Shown piece after piece: positions 24,209 to 36,436 of a DNA stretch of 64,000 nucleotides; the first letter of the stretch is position 1; each line of letters opens with the position of its first letter. The stretch covers positions 301,758,174-301,822,173 of the forward strand of contig OY856186.1 of assembly GCA_963693315.1 (NCBI GenBank). Reading direction: 5' to 3'. Both the position numbers and the translations under genes were made by a program. The stretch is from Diogma glabrata (Eukaryota > Arthropoda > Insecta > Diptera > Cylindrotomidae). The notes under the pieces are model-generated. The model searched no databases and had not been told where the DNA came from. It saw only the letters and a program-made list of their open reading frames with translations.

Positions 24209-24322
24209 CTTAATTGTGCCACGACGGTGACGTCTTTTTGCAAAGTCGAAGCTGAAGCGGTACCAGCCGTATGTGGAGGTCCTTTCCCGGTAGCCAGCAC
24301 GACGGCAAAGTCTAACGACTAA
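24209..24322 (+). pseudogene. LINE ORF1 (gag-like) C-terminal tail
   Basis: After an in-frame TAA (24206-24208) the frame stays open for 37 codons to TAA at 24320. The codons include the segment VEAEAVPAVCGGPFPVAS. GC content jumps at its start and stays high into ORF2. Its place directly before ORF2 and its codon content suggest the end of ORF1; the zinc knuckles expected upstream are missing because of 5' truncation. Inferred from position more than from similarity. Confidence 0.4.
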
Positions 24323-24405
24323 GCTGAAGCGCTGGTTTTGGTTTGGTTTTCTTTTTGTTTTTTTGGCCTTTTTTATTTTTTTTGTGTCTTCTTTAAGCTT
24401 ATCTA

Positions 24406-25812
24406 ATGGATAGCTTAAGGATAGCACAAATAAACTTGCAGCATAACAAATCTGCTTCTGCTGAATTATGTCAAGCGATTGTTATGCAGCATACAAATAT
24501 AGTTTTGATTCAGGAACCATGGGTAAACAAAAATCAAATACTTAGTCTGAATTGTAAACAGGGCAGGGTGTTTGTCGGTACAGTTACCGAAAACCCTCGT
24601 TCGTGTGTGTATTTGTCGAATGACATCTTTGGCATACTCATACCTCAATGTAGTGGTAAAGATGCCGTGACTGTTAAAGTTACGGTAAAGATCGAGGGTG
24701 TTGATACTGACGTAGTCCTCGCATCCATGTATCTACCGTATGATGGCAATACTCCAACCCAAGATCTTGTTAAGGTGGTGGAGTTCTGCAGTAACAAGAA
24801 CCTGCCCTTGATCCTGGGGTGTGATGCAAATGCGCATCATGGAATTTGGGGCAGTTCAGATAACAACAGACGAGGAACAGACCTCGTAGAATTTCTTCAT
24901 GGTACAGATCTAGAAATTCTAAATAAGGGGAACGCTCCCACTTTTCCAAATGCAATTAGAGGGAAAGTAATTGACATTACCCTCACTAGCCTAGTTTTGG
25001 TTAAACGGGTTGGAAATTGGAGAGTATCGCAAGATATTCTCACGTCAGATCATAATTGCATAAATTTTGACTTTAAAGTCGATATGGTGGTAAAAGACAG
25101 TTTTAGAAATCCCAAATCTACTGATTGGGATATGTACAAACTACTTCTTAACCGATTGTTACTTGACTTTGATCCGTCAATCAAGTGTACACAAGACATT
25201 GAAAATGTTGCGAATCGGATTCAAGAGTGTATGGTCAAGGCTTTTGAAGAATCTTGTCCACATAGGGTGTTTCATCATGAAGAAAATTCACCTTGGTGGA
25301 ATAGAAAACTGAAAAAGCTGAGATCTACAGTCAGGAAACTTTTAAAGAAAGCTAAACAAACAAATAATGCCGATGACTGGATCACTTATCGTGATAGTCA
25401 GAGGGAATATAAATACAGTATAAGGAGTGCTAGAGAGAGTGCTTGGAAGAAATTTTGTGAATCCATTGAAAGTTATCCTGTGGCAGCTAGACTTCACAAA
25501 GCACTCTCAAAAGAACCCAAATACCAACGGGGCTTATTGCTTATGCCAAATGGCAGGTATACGGAATCTGTGGAAGAAACAGCACAACATCTGCTTTGTA
25601 CACATTTTCCGGGTAGCAGCACCACTGCTGAGATGAAAGAACAACTACCTGTAACTCCAAACAAAGATAGTTGGATCTTGGCTGAGAATGTGGTGAACAG
25701 AAGATCTCTGAGATGGGCCATAGATTCCTTCGACCCCTTTAAGTCGCCTGGTCCTGATGGAATCTATCCATGCATGCTACAGAATAATGTGCATTGCCTG
25801 ACCGTTATATAA
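24406..25812 (+). pseudogene. LINE ORF2, apurinic-type endonuclease and start of reverse transcriptase
   Basis: The start at 24406 gives MDSLRIAQINLQHNK, the usual beginning of LINE endonucleases. Visible catalytic motifs are IAQINLQHNK (Asn, residues 7-16), IQEPW (Glu, about 35-39), LGCDANAHHGIWGS (Asp and Asn, about 137-150) and TSDHNCI (Asp-His, about 214-220), all intact. It nicks target DNA for target-primed reverse transcription. A linker follows, with SPWWNRKLKKLR (about 294-305). The frame then reaches PGPDGIYP, the first reverse-transcriptase motif, and ends about ten codons later at a deletion. The rest of the protein continues in another frame from 25794. The endonuclease part alone might still fold. 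Confidence 0.88.
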
Positions 25813-27830
25813 GGGACACCGCCTTACTACAGTTTCCACTGAGTACCAATCAGCATGCATACCAGATTGGGAAATCGGTGGAAACAGCTGCGGATCATTT
25901 GGTGACGAAAATTGAAAGAGCACTAGATGCCAAAGAATTCGCTTTGGGTGTTTTTTTAGATATAGAAGGTGCTTTTGATAATACCACCTTCGAATCAATC
26001 AGGACTGCGGTATCACTACATGGAATTAGTACCACGATCTCAAATTGGATCGTGTCTATGTTGAGCTGCCGCATAGCCTTTGTTGAAATGGGTAATACTA
26101 CTGTTTCAGTTTCAGTCAAACGGGGTTGTCCACAGGGTGGTGTTCTCTCACCTCTTCTGTGGACTTTGGTAGTTGATAGTCTTCTTAAGAGACTGAATCA
26201 ATCGGGACCCTATTCTCAGGGTTACGCTGATGATATTGCCATACTGGTTATTGGGAAAGACCTTCGCACTCTGGTGGATCTTATGCAAAATTCATTGAAG
26301 GTAGTTGAAGAGTGGTGTGGGGAGCAAGGACTTACAGTCCATCCTTCCAAATCACAGGTAGTCTTATTTACCAACAAGAGAAAAGTGCCTGCAACGCCAA
26401 GTCTGTATCTTTTTAGTATGCAGTTGAGCTACTCAGATGAGGTAAATTGGAACACACATATAACAAAAAAAATTGATAAAGCTGTCATTTCTTTTTGGCA
26501 ATGCCGTCGGTCCTTCGGTCGTTACTGGGGCCTTAGTCCCAAAATTATTCTATGGATATACACAGCAATAATCAGACCAACGCTTGTTTTTGCATGTGTT
26601 GTCTGGTGGCCAAAGACGGAGAAACAATACGTCCGTGCTAGATTAAATAAAATACAGAGAATGGCATGTGTAGGTATTAGTGGCTCAATGCGTACCACGC
26701 CAACACTGTCGTTGGAAGCCATGTTGGGTCTGGCTCCTTTACATCTACATATAGAGTACATGGCTAAAAGGGCCGTCTACAGACTGCATGTGGCAGGGAC
26801 GTGGGTAAACAGAGGGAAAACATGCGGTCATGGTCACATACTTGGTAGACTACGGACAGATTGTCCCGAAATAGATATGCATAGTGACGTCATGACCAAA
26901 GTATATAACTTTGAGAAGCCCGCTGAACTGGTCATCTATTCTAGAGAAGAATGTGAGGGAATTCGGTCCGAGTGGTCCTCCAGCGAAATTTATTTTTTCT
27001 ATACAGATGACTCACTGTTGAATGGAAATGCAGGAGCTGGCGTGTACCTGGAAGCAGATAATTTCATAAGCAGCAACAAATTTCCGCTTGGACGGTTTTG
27101 CACTGTTCTTCAAGCGGAGGTGTATGCTATCAATGAATGCACGCATATAATAACTCTTCTGCGTCTGCAAGGAAAGGAAATCTGCATCTGTTCGGATAGC
27201 CAAACAGCTATCAAAGCACTGGTAAACCCGGAGACTACTTCCAAACTCTTTAATGAGTGTAGGGAAAATCTTTGTAAGATAGCGCAACACAACAATATCA
27301 CTTTGCGGTGGGTTCCAGGTCATAGTGGCATTCTGGGAAACATAAAAGCGGATGAACTTGCAAGGGCTGGAGCGGGCATGAAATATTCAGGTCCAGAACC
27401 CGCCTTAGGGTTATCCAAAACGTTTGCATTGTCATTATTAAAGGTGGATGCCGACCTCAAGATGAAGGCCTTGTGGAATGCGTCATCGACAGGCAGACAA
27501 AGTAAGATGTTCTTTAGCATTTCAGATAAAAATGTTAATTTTCTTTTAAGTCTGAAGAGGAAAACTCTCAGCACTGTGGTCGGTGTCCTTAAAGGACACG
27601 GACATCTAAACAAACACCTTTTTACCATGGGACTTAGTGAAAGTCCTGTATGTGGGTGTTGTCTTGAAGAGGAGGAGGACTTGGAGCACTTTTTGTGTGT
27701 ATGTCCAGCCTTTTCTAGGATCAGAGCTAGAATTTTTGACGCTGAAACTGTAGAGGCTGGCACAATCAAACTGTCGCCAATACAGTTGGTTCTAGATTTC
27801 ATTAAACTTACAGAAAGGTTTGTGGAATAG
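25794..27830 (+). pseudogene. LINE ORF2, reverse transcriptase, RNase H and zinc knuckle
   Basis: This frame resumes at DRYIRDTALLQFPL, so about 70 residues of the reverse-transcriptase fingers are missing relative to relatives. Then come FLDIEGAFDNT (motif A, catalytic Asp), RGCPQGGVLSPLLW and GYADDIAIL (motif C with both Asp). A small in-frame loss of about 11 codons follows SYSDEV at about 26441, where relatives have the KYLGVILD stretch. RNase H begins at YTDDS (normally TDGS; Gly is Asp here), with AEVYAI, CSDSQTAI, WVPGHSGI and ADELARAG, so the D-E-D-D set is present. The end has GHGHLNKHLFTMGL and the cysteine-histidine pattern CGCCLEEEEDLEHFLCVCP. Two deletions make the polymerase inactive. 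It overlaps the previous segment by 19 bp in another frame. Confidence 0.88.
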
Positions 27831-27943
27831 TTGTTATGAGACCAAACTCGGACACGGCGCTATGGACCGTAGAGTCTGCGTGCCGGGACAAGTTTTGCCT
27901 CGTGCAACTTGTCCAACCCTTTCTAATCTAATCATCTAATCTA

Positions 27944-28515
27944 GCGCGACAAAAGTTCCAGTTCTTTGAGAGCTCCTCTTTTTTATCCATTTAAATCCGT
28001 TTTATTTTGAAATTTTTGCGTGTAATTCAGTTTTTGTGATAGGCTGAGGAGTCATAATCTAACTCACAGACTGAGACTAGTTGGAATTTCAATCGATAGG
28101 CACGCAGTTCCTCGGCTGTTCCTGTTTCTGGTTCCATCATCAAGAACGCGTGGTGTTCATTGCAAACTCAAACAACGCTTTTTTTCAATGCATAAACGAA
28201 TTAAAAATGTGATTGCCAATAATCCAGCTAGTGACATATACCTTGATCATGTGACTTACTGTCACTGTTTTGACTTTACGTGCAACTATTTTTTTGAAAA
28301 CTTGAGAGGAAGCGCAAAAAATCTTTAATTGTAATTCTAAATAACCTAGGAAATAAAATTTATTATCAATAAATATATTGCAATGGAAGGTTTTGTGCAC
28401 TTCCTCCGAAAATTTTCAAAAACATAGTTACATATAAATGCTTTATACCCGTCGATATAGAGTTAAAAAGTATTTCTTCGAGCAAGCAATAGCGTTGACG
28501 CAGTCGTGAATGTCC
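27944..28515. other. AT-rich region, no feature recognised
   Basis: The word AGCGCGACAAA at 27944 also occurs near 21943, in a different context. Otherwise nothing can be supported. Confidence 0.5.
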
Positions 28516-28519
28516 CATA

Positions 28520-29243
28520 TAGGGTATCCAAATTACTTGACGTTGCAAGTACTCGGGTAGTCGAGCATTAATTTTTTAAATACCGGGTTACCCGGGAATC
28601 TGAAAAAAAAAATAAAATATATCTAGAAAAGTTAAGGAGTGGTGGGGGTTCAGCCGTGTAGAGCTAATATATTTAACTTTATTTTGTTAATTAGCTCTTA
28701 CGAAACCAAATCAAATAAATTGAAGCTTGTTCAATCCAACAAATAGTTTTGGAAAATTTGTTTGGTGAATAACTGAATTTCAGACAGTATACCGCCAGTA
28801 TCTCCTACATGATCATTTTTATCATGCCGTTCAATATCTTAAGATTATGTATTTCCTTACAATATCAGAAGCACATGTACAATATTTCGCTTAAAAAGAA
28901 TAAAATTTAGCTTATTTCCCAAATGCTGTTTACTCGACCTGAATCGCGTGAATTTACTATTGATAATTTTTTTAATAAAATGTGTTGTGTAATAGGACAA
29001 CAATACATACCTCTTAAGACCTAGGCCCCATTAAATTTTAAAAAGTCCTAGGTTCTACGTCCCAAATCCCTATTAATAGTAATTCAAACTCAGGGATCTT
29101 TTGATTGCTTATTGAAAATCAAAATTTTACAGTCTATCAAATTACTCGGGTAGTTTATCGAGATACCCAGGTAGTAGAGTATGTTTAAAAAGCCAAAAAT
29201 ACACTGGTACCCGGATACTCGATAATCGACATTGGATACCCTA
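28520..29243. mobile_element. Possible MITE-like element with TACCCGG-rich ends, containing a CR1-tail fragment
   Basis: The left end has AGGGTATCCAA (about 28520) and a subterminal ACTCGGGTA. The right end in reverse has AGGGTATCCAA and TCCGGGTACC. Both subterminal zones repeat CGGGTA and TACCCGG words several times. A CR1-tail fragment lies between them (28972-29036). No clear target duplication, so the boundary is uncertain. Confidence 0.45.
28972..29036 (-). repeat. CR1-type 3' tail fragment, copy 2
   Basis: Read in reverse it gives GGCCTAGGTCTTAAGAGGTA, then TATTGTTG, then CCTATTACACAACACATTTT, matching the LINE end at 37545-37630 with a small internal deletion. Confidence 0.75.
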
Positions 29244-29254
29244 GTCCTATAGTT

Positions 29255-29395
29255 AAGTTTGAAGATGGTTTCGTTGACTGAATAGAGTTTAACCGCCAAG
29301 CACCACGAAGATATCAACTTGGCAAAAGATATCTATTGCCAGTGATATGTGAAATGTGCTATCTCACGTTAACTCATATATCAATAACCGGCACT
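29255..29395 (-). repeat. Dispersed repeat, copy 2 (inverted partner at 13.0 kb)
   Basis: The reverse complement carries ATGAGTTAACGTGA, CATATCACTGGC, GATATC and TATTCAGTCAACG in the same order as 12985-13140. Confidence 0.65.
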
Positions 29396-32300
29396 TTAGT
29401 ATGCGAAGCTGTCACTCATATAGATTAACACATTTGCAACCAAATTACCATTTTCATGGGATCGTTTAATGTTAAATTTGTATCTTACAAGAACTATTAA
29501 CACTAGCTTGCCTAAAACGGATAAAAAACATAGCTTTTTTTGGTTAGATTTTTCACCGTTCTAGCTAGTTCACTGAAGTGTCAGCCTTAAAGGGCCACTA
29601 TAACATATATTTCCTATAAATTTTCAGGTTTTCTGCCTTTGATCCGATTATTTGTTAGTCGTTCTTTCTAAATAAATGTATGACAAAAAGATAAAACGGA
29701 AATGGTTAAAAAGTTGGTTAGGTGATGATTTTATAGCTTCTTTTTTAAGAAATAACACTTCAACATAAAACTCCTTATTCTCCAACGCGAAATGAATAAT
29801 CGTAAACTCACTTTAATTTAAACAATTTAATGTCTCCAAATGTCAATCAACAAATCAAATTAAATCAACGATTTTTAAATTTAAGTGATTTAATATTAAC
29901 CAAGTTATATTCTTCTGTCTTCAACCCTTCTTTTCCTCCACATATGATGTTTAATGTTCAAAAAAACACACAAAACTGGCAACAAATTTGATGAATCTCA
30001 ACTTGTAATTCAATCTATCAGTTATTCATAAATTTGATGAAAATTCCAATCTGTTGAGATAGAAAAAAAATCGTATAATCTTTGTCATCTGCTGGAAATG
30101 AAAATTATTTTTTTTTCATAATAATATTATGAATAATGTGGTTAGACATAAAATTTATTCATTTAATTTTCATGTGAATATGATGTTTCGTTTTCGAAAC
30201 AACAAAAACTGTTCAAACTGATTAGGGAACATTTTATTTAACGACATAATTTAGAGGTTAAAAGAGATTAAATAGATAATAGAATTATTTTGTAGATTTA
30301 AATTTAGGAACATTTTATTCAATTTTTATTGTGGTTTTGTTTTAGTTTATGTGAAATTCGGTTGAACAAATTTGCTTTTGTTTGTTATCGTTGTTTAAGG
30401 AGTTACGAGATAAAATACAATTGAAGTTCTATGTTTTGGCCGGACCGAAAATTTAATAGTTAAATTTTTATTTTGTTGTATACATTATCTATTAATTAAG
30501 ATTGAGCTAAATAGTAAATTGGTTCATTAATTAATTTACTCTTCATCAAAGCAATTTTTCGAATAAATTTTGATTCAAATTAATTAGAAGAGTCGGATTT
30601 GCTTTTTAATAAACGTATAAAGACGTATACGTATACGTACAGGCGGGCAAAGGAAAAACCACACGTAGTGTATTTTCAAATTACATAACATACATCATTA
30701 AATAAATTTCGTTTTTATTATTCATAAAACATGCATCTGAAAAATGTGAGTGAATATTTGTGCTAAGGCGTTTTTCGGAAAGTACATATTTAGTTTTTTA
30801 TGGTTGACGATTCCAACAAGCTCATTGTGTTTAAATGAATATATTTTTAAAATATTTTTGCAAGATACGAACATGTATAACCGACGATATGTTATTAATT
30901 TATGACATTTTTATGCGAGAATAATTTTTGAAAAAATAAAATCCAAATACATGTTTAAAGTAACAAACCGTTTAATGTAGCTCTCACTTCTTTCAAACAA
31001 TGCCCACGGTTTAAAACTCAAACGATTATCTAAATTGTTTCAAATTCTAAAGAAATTGATTAAACAGTTCGTGTATATATTCTCAAGCACTAATAAAAAT
31101 AAAATTAATTCCAGCAAACTAATTAAAAATTCTTTTACAAAAGTTAAGATAAAACAAAATAAAATTATGATATACTTTTAAATATCTTATATTATTCAGA
31201 ATTACCTGTTAACATACAAACAAAAAACTAAAGCGATTTACTTGAAATATAAATTTTATCTATATTAACCCCTAAACCGCGAAACAACTTAATAAAATAT
31301 TTATCAACACCAACAAAAGAAAAGAAAACTAAAACAAAATAAAAAAAACCATAATTAAAGGTCTTTTTGGTTTCATCGAGAATAACATCATCATTTTCAT
31401 GCTTTTCCCCAGATCCAACCGTTAAACATTCCATTATTTTCCAATTAACTTTTTTCCACAGTAAATTATAATTTTAATTTTTTTTAATTTTAATTTTATA
31501 ATTAAACATTTTTCAAATTACAAATTTTCTTTTTTAATAGGCATTGTTTTCCTATCTTAATTTTATTTTTTGTTATTTTTCTTATTTACAAAAAAAAAGA
31601 AAAATTCCTCCGTTATTATCAAATTAATTTCTGTAAAACAAACTTTCGTTTCTTTTGTAATATATTTTGTTTTTTCTTTCGATTTTTGTTACACATAAAT
31701 TTCCTAAAGTTTTTGTTTTAATTTTCTTAATCAACAAACTGGATAAACAATTAATAACATTAAAACTTGAGAAAAATGACGTGTGGTGGTAGAGTTTGTT
31801 GGGGTGTCTATGTATAAATTGAAAGAAAACAGTATTCGTTGTAATTTTGTTATTGAATTACATATTGCATTAATATTATCAAAGACGGTGGTTTCTGAAT
31901 GGTAGCTTTACTTATTTATTTTTTCTAACAGTAATAAGTTTAATACCAACAAGTTGTTTCACATGAATAAAAGATATAAGATTTGGTTTTTGTAGCTTGG
32001 TATTTTAATTTAGTTGGTTAGGGGAGTTGAAAACAGTTAACATCGTCTTATTCTAACTAAATCTTTCGTTTCAATGCGATGGTAAAATTTACTTTCCCAT
32101 GTTGTAGTTGACGGCCACCATGTTTTTCTGTGTTATGCCGAAAACACTTGCTACTTTCTCTATCGTAACTTCCTTCTTTTTTACAAAAAAACTTCTATAA
32201 TTTACATTTCATCTAATTCTATTATTTTGAAGTTTTTCAATTTTTTTTTGGTCTCGGTAAAAAACACTTTTTCGGTTTATTCCTTTTTGTTTCCACTATT

Positions 32301-34640
32301 AATTTCTAACTTCTCAAAACTCCGAGTGACAAATTTCAGAAAGGTCACTACAGTTTTCGTTGCACATACGTACACTAAATTTGATTTTGTTGTAAATTTT
32401 ATAAAAGTTTTTGGTTGCCAACGTTATTAGTTGGGACGCTAAAAACACTTTCCTTAAACAAATAATCCTCCATATAACACCCATAAGCTTTTTAAAAATT
32501 TGACCCATAAAAATTATCGACTTATATAGCAATTTTCGAAGCGCTTTTGCGTCTAAGATAAACAATTTCCTGTTGCGTGTTATTTCGTTTTTGTTAGCTT
32601 CATGTTTTTTCAGGTACTTTATATTATTTTAGTGGAACTTTTTTTCCTAAATATACTTTTGTACATCGTACTTCATAAACGTCACAATATTTTAAAAACA
32701 ACCATTTTTAAATCACAAACATAAACAGCTAAAATGTCAATGTTGAAAATAATAAAATTAATAATTTCCTGTTCTCTGACTACTTCATTATATTCATATT
32801 TATTGCTCGACTGAATTGCATTGTAAGTTTTTCGTTTTCTATGAGGACATCCAAAAATTGCTCGCACGTAAATTTTAAGTTAACTTTTGTGGGAATAATA
32901 GCTCATAATATCTACAATCTTATTTGGGATTTATCCGATCCCCAACAATCATTAATTAATGAAAAAGTTTTTCTAGACTTGCATTAGTATGTTACAAAAA
33001 AGATATTATTACTTGCTGTAGCTTCAACTATTGTTGGTTTATGAATTTTTCTAAGTAAATTTCTTTGTGGAACATAGTTTGATAGCCATGAGTTTGGAGG
33101 AAGTTTATTGAAATCAAAAATTAAACACCGTTTAAAATGTTTGGAGGTAAAAGTGTAGTTCAATTGCTGCCAACAAGTGTATGGTTAAGAAAAGCAATTG
33201 ATCTGTCTACTGACAATTGGGGATATCAGTATACCGATAGTGTTCGTACTCCATGTTTTTTTTCGTATGTTTTTAGATTCAATTTCTTACTAAAATATAC
33301 GATTGCTTAAATGTAGTCCAACTTATCTTCTTTTAAAACAGATAAACTGGTGTCTCAATAACAATATATTAAATATTTTAAATTATACAACTCAATATTT
33401 ATTTTGATTGTTTTTGAATTGTAAATTGCAATTTTTATTTTCATGAAAAAATTCATGTTAACATAAAAGACAAACATCCAGTTATTCCTAGATTTTGTCG
33501 AATGATTTCATTACATCCTAATGTTCGTCATATTGAACCAATGTCCGAGAAATAAGATTGAATCTTGTACTACACTCTTGTAGAGTGTAAAGAATTGGAC
33601 TTTTATAAAAACAACACTGGGCATTCTGACTGCGGAATCTCTTATATATTACAAATAATTTCAGAAAAAAAAACTATTGACACAACGATAGTAAAATTTA
33701 CCTAAAGAAAATTAATTAACACTAAAAAAATTCACAACCAAAAAATTATATAAATTAAATCAAAAAAAATTATATAAAACAAATTAATCTATGTTGATTG
33801 ATGATCCACATCCTTCATACCTCTTTTGTCCAATAAATCAAACAGCTTGTTCGTCTAATAGAGACAGGGTTGATGAAAATTTATCAAAAAATTTTCTGGC
33901 AATGTTGTTGAAGATTAATTTTTAATAAAATACATTGAAACTGAAATGCTTAACATTACAGATTATCCACACCAATTAATATCTCTATAATGGATCATCA
34001 ACACAATGGTAAGCCAATGGTATGCATCTGGAATATTTATCAGCATTTTGTTTTGATCAAATTACATCTTTCAAATTTAAGCAAAGTAAAAAAATTAGTT
34101 TTATTTTTTTCGTAAACCAACAAAACTAAAGGAAATTGCTTATTATTTCATATTTACAAAAGAACAGCTCCAATAAAAAATTAATTTAATTATATTTTAT
34201 AATACAATTTATTTACACACTTACAAAATTTTAGTCTTTTTTCATTAACGAAACAATTAATGAAAAAAATTGGTTTATTGAACAGAAGCTCCAAACCAAA
34301 TTCAAACTAATATTTCGGATGAAATATACAATGTAATCGCTTTATCGTACTCCAAACCAAACCACAACAAACCCCATTTTTTCGTTATGCTTCCACCTCC
34401 ACGACGTTCTCAAATAATGTAGTCTTCTGCGCCTATTTTATTCTTTATCAGCTTAAACAAAACAACCCGATCCAACAAAGTTCACAATCCTGCTAAAAAC
34501 CATTATGGACACTCATCAAATATATCAAATTAGTTTTATGACTTTAACTTTTAAACATATTTACACCAACACCATTAATTTGAAACTGAAATTTTAATTT
34601 TCTTAAAGGTTTTAATTTCTTTTTTTTTAACGAAATTTTA
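29396..34640. other. AT-rich region of about 5.2 kb, one small dispersed repeat, no supported gene
   Basis: Contains the second copy of the 7.9-kb dispersed repeat at about 30703-30785. A minus-strand frame at 31228-31434 begins with a polar stretch (MECLTVGSGEKHENDDV) and continues into a hydrophobic segment (FFYFVLVFFSFVGV), with a possible CAA|GTAAAT splice donor near its end. I cannot connect it to any family or to a second exon. Near 31500-31740 the sequence is very rich in poly-T. Nothing else recognised. Confidence 0.5.
30703..30785 (+). repeat. Dispersed repeat, copy 2 (partner at 7.9 kb)
   Basis: Shares AATAAATTTCGTTTT, TTATTATTC, ACATGC and TTGTGCTAAGGCGTTTTT with 7934-8036, in the same orientation. 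Confidence 0.6.
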
Positions 34641-34645
34641 AATTT

Positions 34646-34817
34646 TTGGAACGAAGTTCCTTATCGCGCGTTGCGAAAGGAGGCTAGACGGAACAACTTA
34701 AGACCAAAATTAAGACCCAAAGTTGTAGCGAAATTTTTTTTGCTTTATATAACTTAAAAAAAATAAAATTTTATTACAATTCCTTCACTAGTTAATCGAA
34801 AGGAACTTCGTTCCATC
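34646..34817. mobile_element. Small inverted-repeat element, about 170 bp
   Basis: TGGAACGAAGTTCCTT on the left (about 34648) and its exact reverse complement on the right (about 34800-34815) bracket a GC-richer segment with TTATCGCGCGTTGCGAAAGG and then AT-rich DNA. A 6-bp hairpin with a CCTT loop (GGTGTC...GACACC, about 34821-34836) follows. No coding capacity. It could be a MITE end pair or a fragment of a larger element. Confidence 0.45.
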
Positions 34818-34839
34818 CGGGTGTCCCTTGACACCTCTT

Positions 34840-36015
34840 TTTATTTATTTTTGTTTTCTCTTTTTTTGCTTAATCATAAAAAACAAAAAAACTATTAGGA
34901 AAATTCTTTTTAGTTTCATATAAATAGACAAAAATATATAACAAATAAAAAGAATATGAGACAGTCTTAATGGAAGTGTCAGGTGTACTTGTAAGAAATG
35001 TTTTAAATAATTATATTTTTGCAAACAAGTGGGTTGAGAAGATGTTGAACATATTATACCTACATTTTCGAATAAGGCTATAGTAGATTAGTATAGGTAA
35101 AAAGAACGGAAAATAGAAGTGCGACTGACACAGAATATCTTGCTCATTATAATCCACACGATGGACAAAAATTTATTTTATCCAAAATTTCGTTCAATGA
35201 GTCTAATGCATCCAAAATTTCATCATATATTTCGTCCGAAGTGGATTCTCGTAGAGTAATAATCAAAAATTTATAATAACGTTTTCCAACCTTTTTCGAA
35301 TTGAACTTACTCTCAATTCGATAACCGCAATTCCAAATCTTCTTCTGAGTTCGATCACTGATTAGAAAGCAAAAATATGTGGTTTTATTAAGAATTTCAC
35401 AACTTTATTCATCCACAACAACAGAAAAACAATTCTGCAAATAATATTCTTTAACTGGAATATTCAACAGCTTCAAAAACTCCAACGGTTTACTGTAGAA
35501 ATGTAAAGTACACAGCGTCCGAAAAAATACACAATGTTTCTATTATATGTCAGTTAATTTATTCTGCCTAAAAATACCTGCTTAAATACTAGATTCCGTA
35601 CAATCTAGAAAAATCGAGCAACCGATCGTTATTCTAAACATCTTTAATCTAGGACGTTCCATAAACAAAATAACAAATAACTTTTATTTGTCACCTCACT
35701 GTAAAAAAGGTTATAGAAAACAAATCCAAAATAGTAGATTTTTCAACAGGTGGTGAAAACGTCTCTGTTTGCGTAACTGGACGGTTTGTCTACGAGACGC
35801 GACAGTTTCAAGTGAAATAAGTTCAAGAGCGCAAACAGGTTTTTAACACGCGTAGAAAACGCTATTTTTTCTACGCTTGTAAATATAAATGATAATATTT
35901 AATTCTCCTACTAAAATCTTACAAGACGACATAGCTAATTTTGACAGTGGAAACCGAAATAGCAATATTGTATTTATGTATAATTTTTAACAGTGTAAAA
36001 TATTGATTTTATTGT
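34840..36015. other. AT-rich region, no feature recognised
   Basis: No reading frame or repeat that I can support. Confidence 0.5.
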
Positions 36016-36018
36016 ATG

Positions 36019-36281
36019 CCACTGTTCGCCTACAGATGGAAGACAATAGCAAATAGTTCAAAAATATAAATTTAATTTAATTAAATGCACTGTTTATAAT
36101 AAAATTAATTTGATTTAATTTTATTAGTTATTTAAATAAACCTTACTTTTTGAAATCTATAAATATATATAAATAACTTTACATCAAATTGTCTGATTGT
36201 AATAAAATGTGTAATGTTATAAGCATTTAAAATATTATTTTAAATATTTGGTTTTGACCACCACCTGCAGGCGAACACTGG
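36019..36281. mobile_element. 263-bp MITE, copy 1
   Basis: Terminal inverted repeats: CCACTGTTCGCCTACAGATGG on the left and, in reverse, CCAGTGTTCGCCTGCAGGTGG on the right. The interior is AT-rich and noncoding. A second, partial copy in direct orientation lies at about 37790-37941, on the other side of the CR1-type LINE. Confidence 0.8.
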
Positions 36282-36436
36282 AACACAATTTAAAACTTAT
36301 TGCACACTCATGAAAATTAACTACATAATTTCTATTAGCTGGCAATATTTTATGAAATTCCTATTTAAACATTTAAAATTTGTTCGATTCCTTGTCAAGT
36401 GACGTTATTTATATAATCAATCATATAAATAACTTC

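Larger units (their letters stand above)
24209..27943 (+). mobile_element. LOA/I-like non-LTR retrotransposon (LINE), internally deleted
   Basis: A 3.7-kb element, much richer in GC than its surroundings. Order: the last codons of ORF1 (24209-24322), an 83-bp gap, ORF2 with endonuclease, reverse transcriptase, RNase H and a C-terminal zinc knuckle (24406-27830), a short 3' UTR, and a terminal run of CTAAT-type repeats (27923-27943). The 5' end is truncated within ORF1. ORF2 is split by a deletion near 25793. The endonuclease plus RNase H plus terminal short repeats without poly-A fits the LOA/I group of insect LINEs, though the exact clade needs a tree. I found no clear target duplication. 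Confidence 0.85.

Noticed and set aside
24182..24427. Minus-strand frame at the LINE 5' side with many Lys and Arg
   Set aside because: It is the antisense of the ORF1 tail and the T-rich gap before ORF2 of the LINE.
27320..27802. Minus-strand frame of 160 codons
   Set aside because: Antisense shadow of the LINE RNase H and C-terminal coding sequence.
34646..34840. Bacterial contamination or operon terminator
   Set aside because: The GC-richer words and the GGTGTC...GACACC hairpin look bacterial at first sight, but the flanks are continuous with the AT-rich host DNA and no bacterial frame exists.
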